Assembly (NCBI GenBank): GCA_029891345.1
Contig: CM057005.1
Span: 65,729,760 to 65,793,759, forward strand
DNA length: 64,000 nucleotides
Origin: Dryococelus australis
Lineage: Eukaryota > Arthropoda > Insecta > Phasmatodea > Phasmatidae
Reading direction: 5' to 3'
The first letter of the stretch is position 1. Each line of letters starts with the position of its first letter. A program made the translations under genes and the position numbers. This document shows, piece after piece, positions 33,711-45,682 of the stretch. The notes below the pieces were generated by a model that saw nothing but the letters and a program-made list of their open reading frames with translations, was not told the DNA's origin and did no database searches.

Positions 33711-34159
33711 ATTTTAGTTCCCCACAGAATTAATTGATGCACAATGTGGTGGCCACGGAAAGTAAGATTAAGTTACACGTATTTGGATGCCAATGTTTCA
33801 GAATTAATTGAGGCCCATATGTGTTGACTCGAGTGCTACACGTAACATGTTCAGTGACAGGCCTAACAAGGCATGAACGAAGGTCCAGAACATGAACCAT
33901 ACTTTTTACAAAGCTCACTTCGCCATTCAAAATCCAATACATTAGTAGACCTGATACTGTTAGTGTACATGGAGTTCCACATCTCAGCATAACTGACAGT
34001 TTGGAAGAAGATCGCATAGGAGAAAAATAAAATGGCAGCGAGAAGGAAAATTAAGGTGTTAGTTTTGGTACATATAGTACACAGGCTACAGAGAAAAGCA
34101 GTGCAGCTAGCATAGGTGATGAATCAACAACACATACAACAGGGAGTGTTGACTCTATA

Positions 34160-35500
34160 ATGCAAGTATTGTTTTGCATTGAACACAAGTTTGCTGAACA
34201 AAAAACTGAAATTCAGGAAGCATTGCAAGAGCAAAACAATAAATTTGGGCAAAAATTTTCCAATATTGGAAAACATTTTTGGAACAAAAAACTGAAATCC
34301 GGAAAGCATTGGCTGAGCAAAGGGAAAAATATGAGCAAAAGATTTTTGAACAAAATAGAAGGTTAGATAATGCAAAAATTGAAATAATGCAATCTGTCCA
34401 GAACCTAGTGGTCAGGGTTGATGAAAGGGTCTCACAATCACAAGAAAATGTGGAGGAAAGCATAGCATCTTTGCAAACAGGCTTACATGAAGTAACTACA
34501 CCAATACATAAGTTCCGTGGAGGACAAAATTTCAAAAACACTTGTTCAAATCAAAGAATGTTTAGTAGAACAGATTAGTTGTTTGGAAGTAAGAATTTCT
34601 TAACTAGAGAAAAGGCCGAAAGTTATTTCCCACACTTCCAATCCAAACCTCCTAACTCAAGTGGTCAACCAGTTGGTAAATTTTGAGAAACACCTAAATA
34701 CTAAATTTGGTCACAGTGAAACTGAATATTTTGTAGCAAAAAGGGATTTTGAAAAGAAAAGTAATGAAATTCAAGAGCATCTAAATACACTAAACAAAAG
34801 GTTACATGAAATTCAAGTAACTGAGGATCCAGCACATTGGACAAGAAATGCTGATTTATCTAGGTATAATTTCCAGTATAACACTGCCAGTCAGTTCATT
34901 CCAAATGAGGACAGAATGAGTCATAAGGCTATATTATGTCTGACAGCCGCTATTTTACATCATCTGGCAAATCAATGGGCCGAGGAAATTCCTAAATTTT
35001 CCAATTCCAGTCATGTTAATGTAAATCTGGTTGTTTACCTAAGGAAGTTAGAGGACTATGCAAAACTATTTGCTTTATCGGATCAGGAAATACTGCTTTG
35101 TTTGAGTTGGAGTCTGAAATCCACAGCCTTCTATTGGTAGGAGCTGGAAAAGAAAAAAGTAAAAAGTTTCAAGCAATTTAAGAATAATTTTCTGGAGCAT
35201 TATTGGAATCCTAGTATACAGGGAAATCTGTGCGCTAGACTCCACTTAGATAAATATTATCATAAGCAAGCCAAAACACTGGAGCAACATATCAGCGAGA
35301 TTTTTGAACGGACGCAACATCTTAACGTTCTTATGGGAGATTAAGAGTTGATGAAGGAAATTCTATCTCAGCTGTCACCCCAATACCAGGATCGGTGAGT
35401 GGACCATCCTTTGACAAGCATAAATGATTTCAGGCACAAAACCCTAAAAATAAATCAAAGCAAAGGGCCACTATGACACAAGATTTTGGCAGATCATCTC
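34160..35500 (+). pseudogene. Coiled-coil gag remnant
   Basis: Heptad-like stretches rich in Lys, Glu, Gln and Asn (34160-34578 in two frames, 34661-34830) precede a more globular part with LRKLEDYAKLFALSDQEILL. After a TAG at 35138-35140 the frame continues with FKQFKNNFLEHYWNPSIQGN and LEQHISEIFERTQHLN, the common retroelement gag fold. Another stop breaks it at 35342-35344. Gag would form the particle shell. Frameshifts and stops rule out an intact product. Confidence 0.68.
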
Positions 35501-36212
35501 CACCTCGACCGCCACCATTGTACCAAGGGCAAGGTTTCTGGCAGAACGATAGTAATAATGCTCATCCATCTGGAAATAGTAACCTGAGGGTTAGCTTCAT
35601 TGTTTCAAATGAAGATGTGTCCCTGTTGGATTCTTTTGGGCCGTAACTAGAGCCAGGACAAAGTCAGTTCAATCCAACATCGCGCTGGCACAGCAAGCGT
35701 TCTACGCCAGGAAAGCAACGGAGAAAGCGAGAGTTTTGATAGGCGCACAGCTCCAGGTATGTCTCCACAGCCGAACACATACATTCATTCAAACGAGATA
35801 GTGTATGCTTTGCCGTCAGGATGACAGAACTCCAATAAATGGGGTACTAATACTCAAAAGGGTGATAAGAAGGAGAAAGACCGTCGGAACCAGTGGACAG
35901 AAAACTCGATAGGTATACTACAGCCCAGACCCATGCTAACTGCAGGAGTAAATTCTACAGTGACCAGCAATGTACCGTCGTGGAGAACTGCTCCATCTAA
36001 TGTTCAAACTCAACCTCACATTAGCTGGTTTTATCCAACCGGGAATATGCAACAGCAAACCATGGGGGTATTTTCAGCGCAATGAGCTTGAACCCATGTG
36101 CACCCCCTATTCTGCCTCCTAATAACTTGGTAAATATTGTTGAAGGGGCAGGTACCACAGTTCGAAATAAGCCTATGTTAAACTAACAAGGGTTGGCGTA
36201 AAGCGTCACCCG

Positions 36213-36780
36213 ATGCTAACCCCAGCGATCTCCGAGGAGACACCTGTAGTGGCAGAAAATTTGGCACTAGGTAATAACAGATTACAAACTGATGTTTCCA
36301 CAGTACAGCTGTCTAAATGCAAAAATGCATCACTACTTACTTTAGTAACGGAAGAATCGGAGCGTGAGTTTTTATTCAGGGAAGATGTCGGCCAACTACC
36401 TAGCTCTAGGGCTTTGTTGTGTCTGGAAGTGAACCTCAAAATTTGTGGTATTTTAGTACCCACTTTATTGGACAGTGCTGCTAAAGTCAGTTGTGTCAAT
36501 GAAGAGTTAGTAAAAGAGATTGAGAGAGTCTCTGTGTTAGGCACCAATTCTTGTGGTGCCCAGGTTGAAAATTATTTATGTAACCGCCCAAGCCAGCCCG
36601 GCAGTAAACAGACACCTGTGTTAACTGTTGAGGGACTTGGTTAAAAAAAGCTAGCAAATGTATTAACAGTGAGAGGGGTAGTGAAACCACTAATCTTGGA
36701 ACTGATTTCATTACCCAATATGGTTTAATATTAAATTTCGGGGAATGGTTGATTACGTTGTCAGAAAATCACTGTGTAAT
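36213..36780 (+). pseudogene. Retroelement aspartic protease remnant
   Basis: VPTLLDSAAKVSCVNEELVK carries the active-site Asp, with D-S-A in place of D-S/T-G. After a stop at 36642-36644 the sequence continues with VKPLILGTDFITQYGLI, the conserved end of such proteases. The first part of the ORF is a linker of low complexity. The changed triad and the stop predict no activity. Confidence 0.7.
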
Positions 36781-36789
36781 TCCAGTACC

Positions 36790-37170
36790 GCAGCTATGGC
36801 GGACTTCCAACGGTATCGTAAAATTAATTAAGAAATGCATGCTCAAAACTCTGTCTGAACTACAACGAAGTGACGCAAGTTTGAAGAGACTTGCCTTTTG
36901 GCCCAGGATGATCCGAATGAATACAGGTCACGAGCTCCTGTGATTTGTGCCAGAAAGCCAAACATCCTAGCAAAAATCTGCAAGGAGAAATGCAGGCTAT
37001 TATCCCCGACGAACTGCTAGTCTTAGTCGCAGTAGACCAATTTGGTTCCCTTCCTAGATCCAAAGCTGGTGTCAAATATATATTTATGATGTTGGATTTA
37101 CTTTTGAAATATATCAAATTGTACACAGTTGTACAAGTCAAGTCAAATTCAGAAAATTATAACAGTTCAT
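36790..37170 (+). pseudogene. Retroelement integrase N-terminal remnant
   Basis: The segment contains a Cys-His zinc-binding region ending in CQKAKHPSKNLQGEMQ, then LVLVAVDQFGSLPRSKAGVK with the first catalytic Asp and YIFMMLDLLLKYIKLY. It stops before the second Asp and the Glu. Sequence beyond 37170 is AT-rich and unrelated. Confidence 0.7.
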
Positions 37171-37560
37171 ATCTGTGCTATTGTCTTTTATCCGACGATA
37201 AACAATTTCCACATTTCCTTTATCTGACTTAATCCAGAAATAAATTAAACGCTTGTTTTTCTAAATAAATTTTTTCAGTTTTCTTAGTTCGAAAATTGAC
37301 ATGATTGATGTGTTTTTTCAGTATCATATAAATATTTATAATTTTTTAATACTTGGCATGCCTACCATAGATGTTAAGTTATCTAAATTTCAAATTAGTT
37401 TTCATCATCTCTAATATTATCTTGCATTATTTTTCTTTGATTTTAAAATTTATCATAAATTTCATTTAGAACAATTATATAATTTACAAAAATGTGATAG
37501 CATTATTGACATTTTTTTACTCAAGAGTATCGAGCTGAAAACTGTATTAAGTATCGAAAA
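37171..37560. other. AT-rich spacer, probably interior of a hAT-like MITE
   Basis: No coding signal. It leads into a hAT-style terminus at 37561-37581. The opposite terminus was not found. Confidence 0.35.
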
Positions 37561-37581
37561 CATGGTATCGTCACACCCCTA
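37561..37581 (-). repeat. hAT-like terminal repeat, solo
   Basis: The reverse complement reads TAGGGGTGTGACGATACCAT. It is followed by ATAAATAT (37582-37589), a possible 8-bp target. The right inverted-repeat arm starts here, so the insertion lies at the arm's inner edge. Confidence 0.42.
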
Positions 37582-38034
37582 ATAAATATTTGTTTCGTAT
37601 GTGTTGTGTATGTAGTGGCAGAAGATGGTAGTCAAAATGTGACAGAATAAATTAAAACAGACGTGGTCCAGCTAGGTGCCAAGAGGTGGAGAAGTAGGGA
37701 AAGAAAATGACACCACGCTACTAAAGGAAATTCTCACTGGAATGTGAGGTTTGAGAAAGATATAAAATTCTCATTATTTTATGTTGCACAAAGTAGAAAT
37801 TACTGAAATAAATCAAACTCTCAAGAATCTTGTTACACCCAAGTAAATACACAGTCATACCTGAACAACTATATGGTAACATCATTCTCCTTGCTAAAAG
37901 CATACAAGAAACAAAACTCACACATGAGAAAACCCTTGAAATGACATAAGAACAGAACACTTTACTGCAAATGAAATAAAATCAGATAACTACGAACCAT
38001 CTACTAGAATCAAGGTACACAAGTATTTCAGTTA

Positions 38035-38454
38035 TAGGCTGTTCACTGTAAAATGGGCACTTTTGAAAGCCCTGCTTAAGACCTACTTGCATGAATATTG
38101 TGTATTCTTGGCCATATGTAAAATTAGCATTGCCATGGGCCTTATAACTTTATGCTTGCGTCGATCCAGTGAAACTGTGGAATTATTAGAAAAGTAAATA
38201 TTTTACTAATCTGCTCATTTTTACACTTCAATGCATTTCAAAAATACAGAAAGCGAAAGAAATAATTTAAGTGGTCACTGGTTACCTACCAATTTTTATT
38301 AAACATTAAGATATGGAACTACTTTCTGTCCATTGTTACCAACTTTACTAGGCACTCATTACTCAGTGCACTCATTAAAATATAATGCAGATAGAAGCAG
38401 GAAAATTTTTTCCAAGGTTGATTTCAAAAGTGCTCACTTTATCGTGAGCAGCCT
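38035..38454. mobile_element. 420-bp MITE with TTA target duplication
   Basis: Termini read GGCTGTTCACTGTAAAATGG and, reverse-complemented, GGCTGCTCACGATAAAGTGA, continuing into a shared GCACTTTTGAAA. TTA flanks both sides (38032-38034, 38455-38457), while the other arm of the inverted repeat has a single copy (AATTACTTAG), an empty site. A 3-bp TTA target is typical of PIF/Harbinger elements. No coding capacity. Confidence 0.82.
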
Positions 38455-38896
38455 TTACTTAGTTTTATTAAACTAAAATAGATTTCACTTGATGTAAGAA
38501 AATACATACTCTCAAATTATGATTATGTCAATTCCAAAAATATAACCATGTAGAATTTTACGAATGCTGATCCCATTCAAGAAAGAAAAAAAGAAATGAT
38601 TTACTAGCATTGGTATCTGACTTTGGTAAGATTTAACCACATCTCAAAACTACAATGTACAAGAGACCATTTACACGAGTTTTCATATTTTGCCCAAAAT
38701 TATATTCTTAAGTCCCAGTTCCAGTTTCTGTAGAAAAACAACTAGCTCTCTAGTCGAGATAGGAAACAGACTTCTTGAGTACGGCCACTGGGTTTAACTA
38801 TGTGTGTCCTCAGTTCTTAAAAAAAAAAAAAAAAATTGCTGCTTTCAAAATAATCAACCCAGCTTAAATCAAAACAGTCCAAACCAAATTTAGTGT

Positions 38897-38935
38897 ACTG
38901 TTAGGCATTACATGCCATGCAAAGTTTATGTTTAA

Positions 38936-38970
<35 letters not shown>

Positions 38971-40841
38971 GTGTTTATTTCCATTTTATCAAGGTTTTAT
39001 TCTGCCACAAAAATATTTATATTGACACCTCATTTAGTAATTTTATTATTTGTGCTATAAAAACAATAATATAAGCCCCTGAGAACTATATTTCATGCAT
39101 TTGAGACATTACCTACAGACTTTTGGCTAACATCTATTTTCACATGCACTGACACCTAACCTAAAAATGAACATTGTCATATTACCTTCTGGAAATATTT
39201 TATTATACTGAAATATTTGTTTATACCGATATCTGTTTGTTGGTTGATCATGCATTTGTATTAGAACATGTTTTGGAAAGCATCCTATGTTTCATACAGG
39301 TAAGGGTAATTCAAAATTTTCAAATCATGTTCTCAGCCAATAAGAGCTGAGCTGATAATACTGATGAGGGCTTCCGCAATCATGATTAGCGTGGATGTGG
39401 GAGACCCGATTATCTTTCTTCTTAAATGTAGCAGCCATGTAAGACAGATCGGCCAGAGACGAGGTCCCAGCTTCTGGAGTTTTCAGGACCATCAGAATGC
39501 TAGCATTTTAGTTAAATTGTTTTGCAAAACTAAGTTCAAATGCTAGACGACCTCGGATATGTTCAGAAGAGATCAGAAGGCGAGCTATTTGGTAGCAAAT
39601 AAGATGCTGAATTTTGTCTGTCGACACCGATCTCAATCTGATGGTATGGACCTGGTCCAGACTTACTGACTATAGGTAACGCGACAGTAATATAACACAG
39701 TCAGCTGCTTTCTTCGATAGTGTTTTACAATGTCAACGAGTGATTGTGAAATTTAATTGATCTGCGACCTGATCTGACCATAATTTGTTTGGACAATTTA
39801 AAGTTTCAAATTGACATTTTAAATTAATTTTGAGAGCTTCAATACATCAAACCCAGTATTCTAATTTTAAAACACGAGTTCTGTTTTGGTTCTACCCTAA
39901 TTTTAATTGATTTAATCTACAGTTTTCTGCAGTTCAGACAGAAATTACTTAATGAGTTTTGCTACAGACTTTTAAACTCACATACTCAGCTTTTTGGTAG
40001 TAGTGCCACAGGAAATGATTAACATAATGATATGGATTCAATTTAAATTGATGACTAATAATTTCTTGGAATTATCCTACACCAAAATTCAGTAAATACA
40101 AATTTTTCCCTATAGATCAGTTCTACAGCACTGTGTTTTCTTTGATTTTTTCTGCAATTGTCTTGCTATGTTTTCTTCTGTTCCTAGATAATTTTATTCT
40201 ACTTGATTTAAAGGATTCTCATGTCTAGGGTTGTGTCTGGTTTAAATATGAGAGTGTTCCTGATGCTTGAACTAAGTGATTCATTTGAATGTCTTCACCA
40301 GAGTCTTGATGATGTGTTTAATTTTCAGTCAAGTTTTAATTTAATGCCAGTGAATTTGTCTTGTCTTTTGAATGTCATCTATTTGTGCAAGTTGTTTCAA
40401 ACTTTAAACATTATGGTTTTGCCTACCTCAGTAAACCTATGGCTATAATATAAAGTAAGTCTACAGTCTCAAAGCCAAGACAATAGAAAGAGTGTTAGTA
40501 TACCACACTGTATGCAGAGTGAAAAACTAAAGTTCTCAGCCACACTTACAAATACTATACATTTGAGTTTTCTCTCAGATATACTAATGACTTGTTCTAC
40601 CAACAGCTGTATTGAAGGTATGGCGTCACTACGCTTTTTCCCCATCTACCCCTCAGCTAAGCACCTGATGTTCGTAAACTGGTTCTCACATACTGTCTGA
40701 CTGCCTGGGCTTTGAAAACTCAACCATCAATAATTTTATGTTTTATGTATTGTTAGGTAGGGCTAGTACACAACTACAGTTACACTTGTCCCTACACTGA
40801 CATATCATACTTACATACTTGTGTATATTTCTACATTAGCT
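38897..40841. other. Insertion in the right arm, unassigned
   Basis: About 1.95 kb absent from the left arm. It starts after CAAACCAAATTT and ends before CTATAGGCATCATT. It includes a 32-base poly(A) run at 38937-38968 and otherwise AT-rich DNA without recognisable coding sequence. Clear inverted ends were not seen. Confidence 0.55.
38937..38968. repeat. Poly(A) run
   Basis: A near-uninterrupted run of about 32 A residues. A second, shorter run is at 38819-38835. Confidence 0.95.
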
Positions 40842-41222
40842 ATAGGCATCATTCTAAGTCAAAGGATGTCAAATGGCTTAGCTTACGTCCATCCATCGGA
40901 GAACAAGGCTGCATCTTCAGGTCACTCCAAAACTATATTAAACAGTCACTGAAGTGACGTTAGCTTCGAATCCCAGCTTGAATCTGATGATGCCAACATT
41001 ACCGCAAAAAAATCACTAGCGACTTTTCCACTCTCCAGGAAATGTGTTGAGCAGAAACTTGACATGTCCCACTATCTTAAAAATAATCCTTGAATTGGTA
41101 ATCATACCTGCTAGCCGATAAACCCATAAAACTGTATTTCCTGAGAATAGCTCGAGTTGATTTAAGAACCTGCCCAGTTGCCCCAGTAAGCCCTGGTTCC
41201 CATTAACCGTTCCCCCTCAACG

Positions 41223-41240
41223 CCTCTGCCCGGGCAGAGG
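41223..41240. repeat. 18-bp perfect palindrome
   Basis: CCTCTGCCCGGGCAGAGG is its own reverse complement and stands out as GC-rich in AT-rich surroundings. Confidence 0.9.
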
Positions 41241-41553
41241 TCATGGGAGCAAGTAGCCATGAGGCCGCTACCTAGTATTGCCCCTTTAATTATGATATTT
41301 TGAAATAATGAAATGATTTTACAATACCTAAAAGACTAAATTGTAGCAAGCCTGATGCAAACATACCATCCAGAACCTCCTCCACCCAAACAAAATTCCT
41401 GTGGCCAAGGAAATAAACAAAGAAAAAGTATGAACACATTTACTATAATTTTTATGTACCAGGAATTTTGTAACTTCTAAAAAAAAATTATAACACTTAT
41501 AATAGTAACTATGCAAGATAAATAAATTTCATATTGAATATAAAGAAATACTA

Positions 41554-43435
41554 GGTTTGTTCGCATGGTATGCTTTTTCTACTATCTGAGAGTAAGTAAT
41601 GTTTTTCATGAGCAGCAAAGTAGTAAAAACAACAGTTACTCTTGGCAGGACGACACGAAAGACGAACAGCAGAAAACTAGTACATCAAAAATAAATAAAC
41701 AAAATTTTATTTTTAAAATGTTGGTATCATTACTGCCCCTGTGTAATTTACGTGTATTAAAAATTTTGGCTACGCAAGATAAGTTACTTTTGACGATAAA
41801 TGTGTCTTAGTTGTTCTTATTACCCTCTGCACTTCTTACAGGATACCCGAACCTCATCTCGTCATCAATCTGCGTAAAGGCAAATTACTATTCGCAGTCG
41901 TCACTCTCAAGAATCTTCAACGTTTGTAATTTTATTTTGATGGCCATTTGTTGTGCTCCCAAACACCACAAAGTAATATGCAGAACAAAAGTTAATACAT
42001 TTATTACAAAACTCTTCACTAGTACAACAAACATTAGCAGATCTAAAACAATTACACATATTCACTCTTTCAAACCCTTCATATTTATTCTTTTTATCAT
42101 TATTTAGAGTGGCTACACAAGCCACCAAATATTCTTTCCATTAAGCCGTAATTTTACATAAGATCAACTTTCCTTGACTAACTTAATTGACACTTTCCAA
42201 TTAAATACTTGACATTATTTAATAACCATTGGTCTCTACAAATAAACTGAAATATGGCTCTTAATTTACCACCGCCTGTTGTTGAGGCATTTCACAAAAT
42301 GATCGTTACCACCGCCTGTTGTTGAGGCATTTCACAAAATGATCGTTGTAATTGTGCGCCAGACTTGAACTTTCAAAGACAATTACTAAGACTGCTAAAA
42401 ACTCATAAAACCTTTAAAAACAAAACATTTAGAATGGTTAGCAACTCACGCATAACCACACCTTTGACCTTCTACACTTCTCTTTAAATACATTTGCACC
42501 AAGTCGCAACCAGTGAGTACTCAGCCATATTTTATACAAATTCTGGATTATAACAAACGGGCCAAACATTAAAATTATAAAATGTGAAAACCCTATGTTT
42601 TATCCCTAAGATGGACTGGGCAGTGCAACCAAGACAACTGTTACAAGGCAGGAATTAAGTGAGTCCAATACTACTTCCACTTCACTCGTTCGCTCACACC
42701 GGCAATGCGAACCAGGAGCTTTTCATAAATATTCTTTACATCCTCACACCGGCGATGCAAAACTGGGAGGCCTATTATCCAACCAATTATCACTGGGCCA
42801 TACGAATGAACCTTAATAAGTAAAATCCAGAACGTGAACCAGTCAAACAACTGGATTAATAATCAATACTAAAAGAAATTAATAAATCCTAAAATAAATT
42901 CGAAGCCCAGGCAAATGAACTGTTCCACAAACACTGCACCACTATTAAATTGTAATTCACTGTCAGCTGCCGAACCCGCCTCTCTGTCGCCGGAACATGA
43001 TGACCTACAACGCAGAAGGCATTGTCCGCAGATCTCAATCAGAATCAAGTCACCTCCACAAAGCGAGAGTGAGAAGTAGGCCGAAACAAATTCAAATTAA
43101 TGACAGGTAAACCAGGTGGGGGTTCTGGCCAGGGCGCACGTGCAAGGGAGGGGGAAGAAAGGAGGTGGCAAGGTAGGAGTGGGGAAGAGGACAGAGATTG
43201 GACCTGCGGAGTGAAGGCACAATAACAAAGTTCAGACACAGCCAAGAGCGCACACTGCTCACATTTTTCCTACTTGCTCGTTTTGATGTTCCTGCTGTAC
43301 CTCGGCAAGAAAGAGCAGAAATAGCTGCTTTTCATAGCACAAATAGCAACTGGTCCTGCCACTCGAACTGTGTACAAAAAATGTTTCAGTACCAAGCAAA
43401 AGCACAGCAGAAATAGCAAACCATGCGAACACACC
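41554..43435. mobile_element. Non-autonomous TIR element, 1.9 kb, TA target
   Basis: The left end GGTTTGTTCGCATGGTATGC and the reverse-complemented right end GGTGTGTTCGCATGGTTTGC match at nearly all positions, and matching sequence continues (TTTTTCTAC, TATTTCTGC). TA flanks both ends (41552-41553, 43436-43437). No transposase-like frame is present. TA targets are used by Tc1/mariner-type and some other transposases, so the family is not certain. Confidence 0.78.
42266..42345. repeat. Perfect 40-bp tandem duplication
   Basis: The 40-bp unit starting TTACCACCGCCTGTTGTTGA occurs twice without any difference. It lies inside the TIR element. Complete identity among otherwise diverged DNA suggests a recent event. 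Confidence 0.97.
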
Positions 43436-44022
43436 TATCACAGTCCGTCATTGCTGGTGGTCCTATTTTACGAGTTGTAATTGGTTTATGTGCAACCTAC
43501 AAGTCATAACTTAATTTTTTTTTAATTTGTAGAATGTTCATGTGCAGTGGAGAGGTTCGGACGGTTCTTAGGCCCGTTCTAGAATGCATGTACACATAAA
43601 AAAAAGGACTCAATAATGCAAGCGGAACAAGCTGACGACTCAGGGTGAATTTTAACCATTTTACAATACGAAGGAACGTACGTCTTGCCAATTACAAAAT
43701 CAAAAATATTCAACAGTTGTAAATTACTGATACAGATTTTATAATATACAAATCTCATTTTGTATATTTTTACAGTGTGTAAAAATACACAAATACTACT
43801 GCCAAACCATCAAGCGTATCTGCGTGCGTGTCGTAGAATGTGTCTTAACAGCAATGTCTCAAGGGCGAATAAGGGTGAAGCGAGGCAAGTATAGAGCAGC
43901 GTCGGAATGCAAAGGCGGGGAAAACGGGAGAGCCCCGAAAATCCAGCAGAACAGCAGCATCGTCCGGCACAATTCCCAAGTGCGGAAGTCGGCCCTGCAG
44001 TATATAAAACACAGTTCACCTA

Positions 44023-45680
44023 CTGTGTGTGACAGAAACGAACGGCCCTGGTGGTGGAAGAGGTGGGGCTAGGGTGAGGTTTTGTTGAAACGTGAGATTT
44101 GTCAGTGACCCATCTGAACATTAGCAAATTGTGCTTAAAAATGTGCATATTTTTTCTTTAGAAAATTTACCTAATTTTATGGGTTAATTTATCATGCCGG
44201 CCATGGCTTCAAGTAAAAAGTGAAAAGTAATTCACAGTGAGGGATGTGAAATCTTAAGTATTGTAACAGAGGAGTGTGATGACGAAGCAAAACAACGGAT
44301 TCTATCATTACCAGTAAATCAAGCAACTTGTCGCACTGCTTTTTACACCGGTGTTGGTGCAACCACCATAAAACAGATCGGAAAATAAAATCACAATTGA
44401 AACTGACCCCAACAGATCATTTTCTACACCTGTAAAAAACCCTCCACTGTAAAAAGGCACGCTTCTTTGAAAGTGGATGAATTCAATGTGTGTTATTAGA
44501 AACACTATCCACAATTTCAATGTGCACGACAAGAGTGTTCCAACTACTCCAAAACTGTTGCCAATCATCAAAAATAAAATAGATTTTCCACGGGAAGCAA
44601 GAACACTTCACAACTTAATAAGAAGTATGGGAGTTAAGTGGAGAAAGTGTAGGTCAAAGAGGAAAAAACTTGTTGAAAGAGCAGACATCGTGACATGGTG
44701 TAATGACTACATATGTAAGATAAGGCACTACCGTGAAGTTGGCAGAGAGATAGTTTACCTTGATAAAAGTCAGGTTGATAGTAATTTGATATTTTCCAAG
44801 TGTTGGCAGCAAAACAAATCATTTGGAGTGCAAGCAAATTCAGTGCAGGCAGAAGTCTATTATTGTTGCACGCAGGTAGTCAGGATAGATTCCTTCCTAA
44901 TGCACTACTTCTGTATAGTGCCGAAACTGTCACTGGAAACTACCATGGCCAGATGAATCACATCAACTTCAAAAAATGTATTAATGAGAAATTACTACCT
45001 AACATCCCACCTTATTCGATTGTTGTAAAGGATAATGCACCTTACCATACTGTGGGGCTCAATAAACGTCCATCAAAATATTCGGCAAAAAAACCACATA
45101 TTATTGTGGCCAGAAACCAATGGGTTAGAGTGCAATGAGAAGATGTGTAAAGTAGATCTGTCCAAGCTCATTGAGATGAATAAGCTGAAGGAAAAATCAT
45201 TTAGAATAGATTAGAAACTCTCTCGTTTTGGACAAACCTTTCTCAGACATCCGCCTTACATGTGTGATTTAAATTCAACCAAACTAGCATGGAGTAAAAT
45301 CAAGAGGTTAGTTAGGGTCAGAAACTTCACGGGCAACTTGTAACTTACGAAAATGAATGAAATTACTGAAACTTCAATCTCATCAGTTACAAAAGAAGAC
45401 TGAGCAGGATATTGTAGCCATGTTCAAAAAGTCGAAGATGAGTACTGGCAAAATTATGTAATTACTTTTCATGTGATAGACACAAGAAATTACTAAGTCT
45501 ATTCCCAAGTGCACTTTTTGTAATAATTATTTTTAAACACTTTTACTTACGACATATTTTTAGAAATTGTGCAGAAATATAAGTAAATGTTTTTTATTTG
45601 CACGATAGCATACCCATTCCGCCTCCTCGACTCGGCTCACTAACATACCTTCCAGGGTCGCTCGTTTCTGTCACGCAAAG
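44023..45680 (+). mobile_element. IS630/Tc1-like DNA transposon, both ends present, 1.66 kb
   Basis: The left end CTGTGTGTGACAGAAACGAA and reverse-complemented right end CTTTGCGTGACAGAAACGAG share most positions and both continue into CG(G/A)CCCTGG. TA lies at both borders (44021-44022, 45681-45682), as IS630-Tc1-mariner elements require. A decayed transposase occupies most of the interior. Confidence 0.83.
44190..45470 (+). pseudogene. IS630-like DDE transposase (DDE_3 type), inactive
   Basis: A helix-turn-helix-like AFYTGVGATTIKQI lies near 44337. Then follow LHNLIRSMGVKWRK, ERADIVTWCNDYICKIRHYR, EIVYLDKSQV (first Asp), LHAGSQDRFLPNALLL, TGNYHGQMNHINFKK, SIVVKDNAPYH (second Asp), HPPYMCDLNSTKLAWSKIK and the C-terminal HVQKVEDEYW. 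In the family the block after CDLN normally supplies the third catalytic residue (Glu in N-P-x-E-x-x-W); here it is Lys. Stops and frameshifts occur at about 44390, 44956 and 45135. The recalled family is common in arthropods. Confidence 0.83.
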
Positions 45681-45682
45681 TA

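Larger units (their letters stand above)
34060..37170 (+). mobile_element. Retroelement remnant: gag, protease, integrase, no reverse transcriptase
   Basis: Between the inverted arms lie, in order, a coiled-coil gag region, a protease and the first part of an integrase, all on the plus strand. Protease passes almost directly into integrase (36760 to 36790), so reverse transcriptase and RNase H have been deleted. No LTR pair was found. Gypsy-like (Metaviridae-type) is the best reading. Confidence 0.68.
37585..40948 (-). repeat. Right arm of the large inverted repeat, with two insertions
   Basis: Homology to 32658-33710 in reverse complement runs 37585-38034, 38455-38896 and 40842-40948. The interruptions are a 420-bp MITE and a stretch of about 1.95 kb. 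The left arm shows both sites uninterrupted, and lacks neither flank. Confidence 0.85.

Noticed and set aside
32658..40948. Arms read as a pair of LTRs.
   Set aside because: LTRs are direct repeats; these are inverted and extend beyond any TG...CA border.
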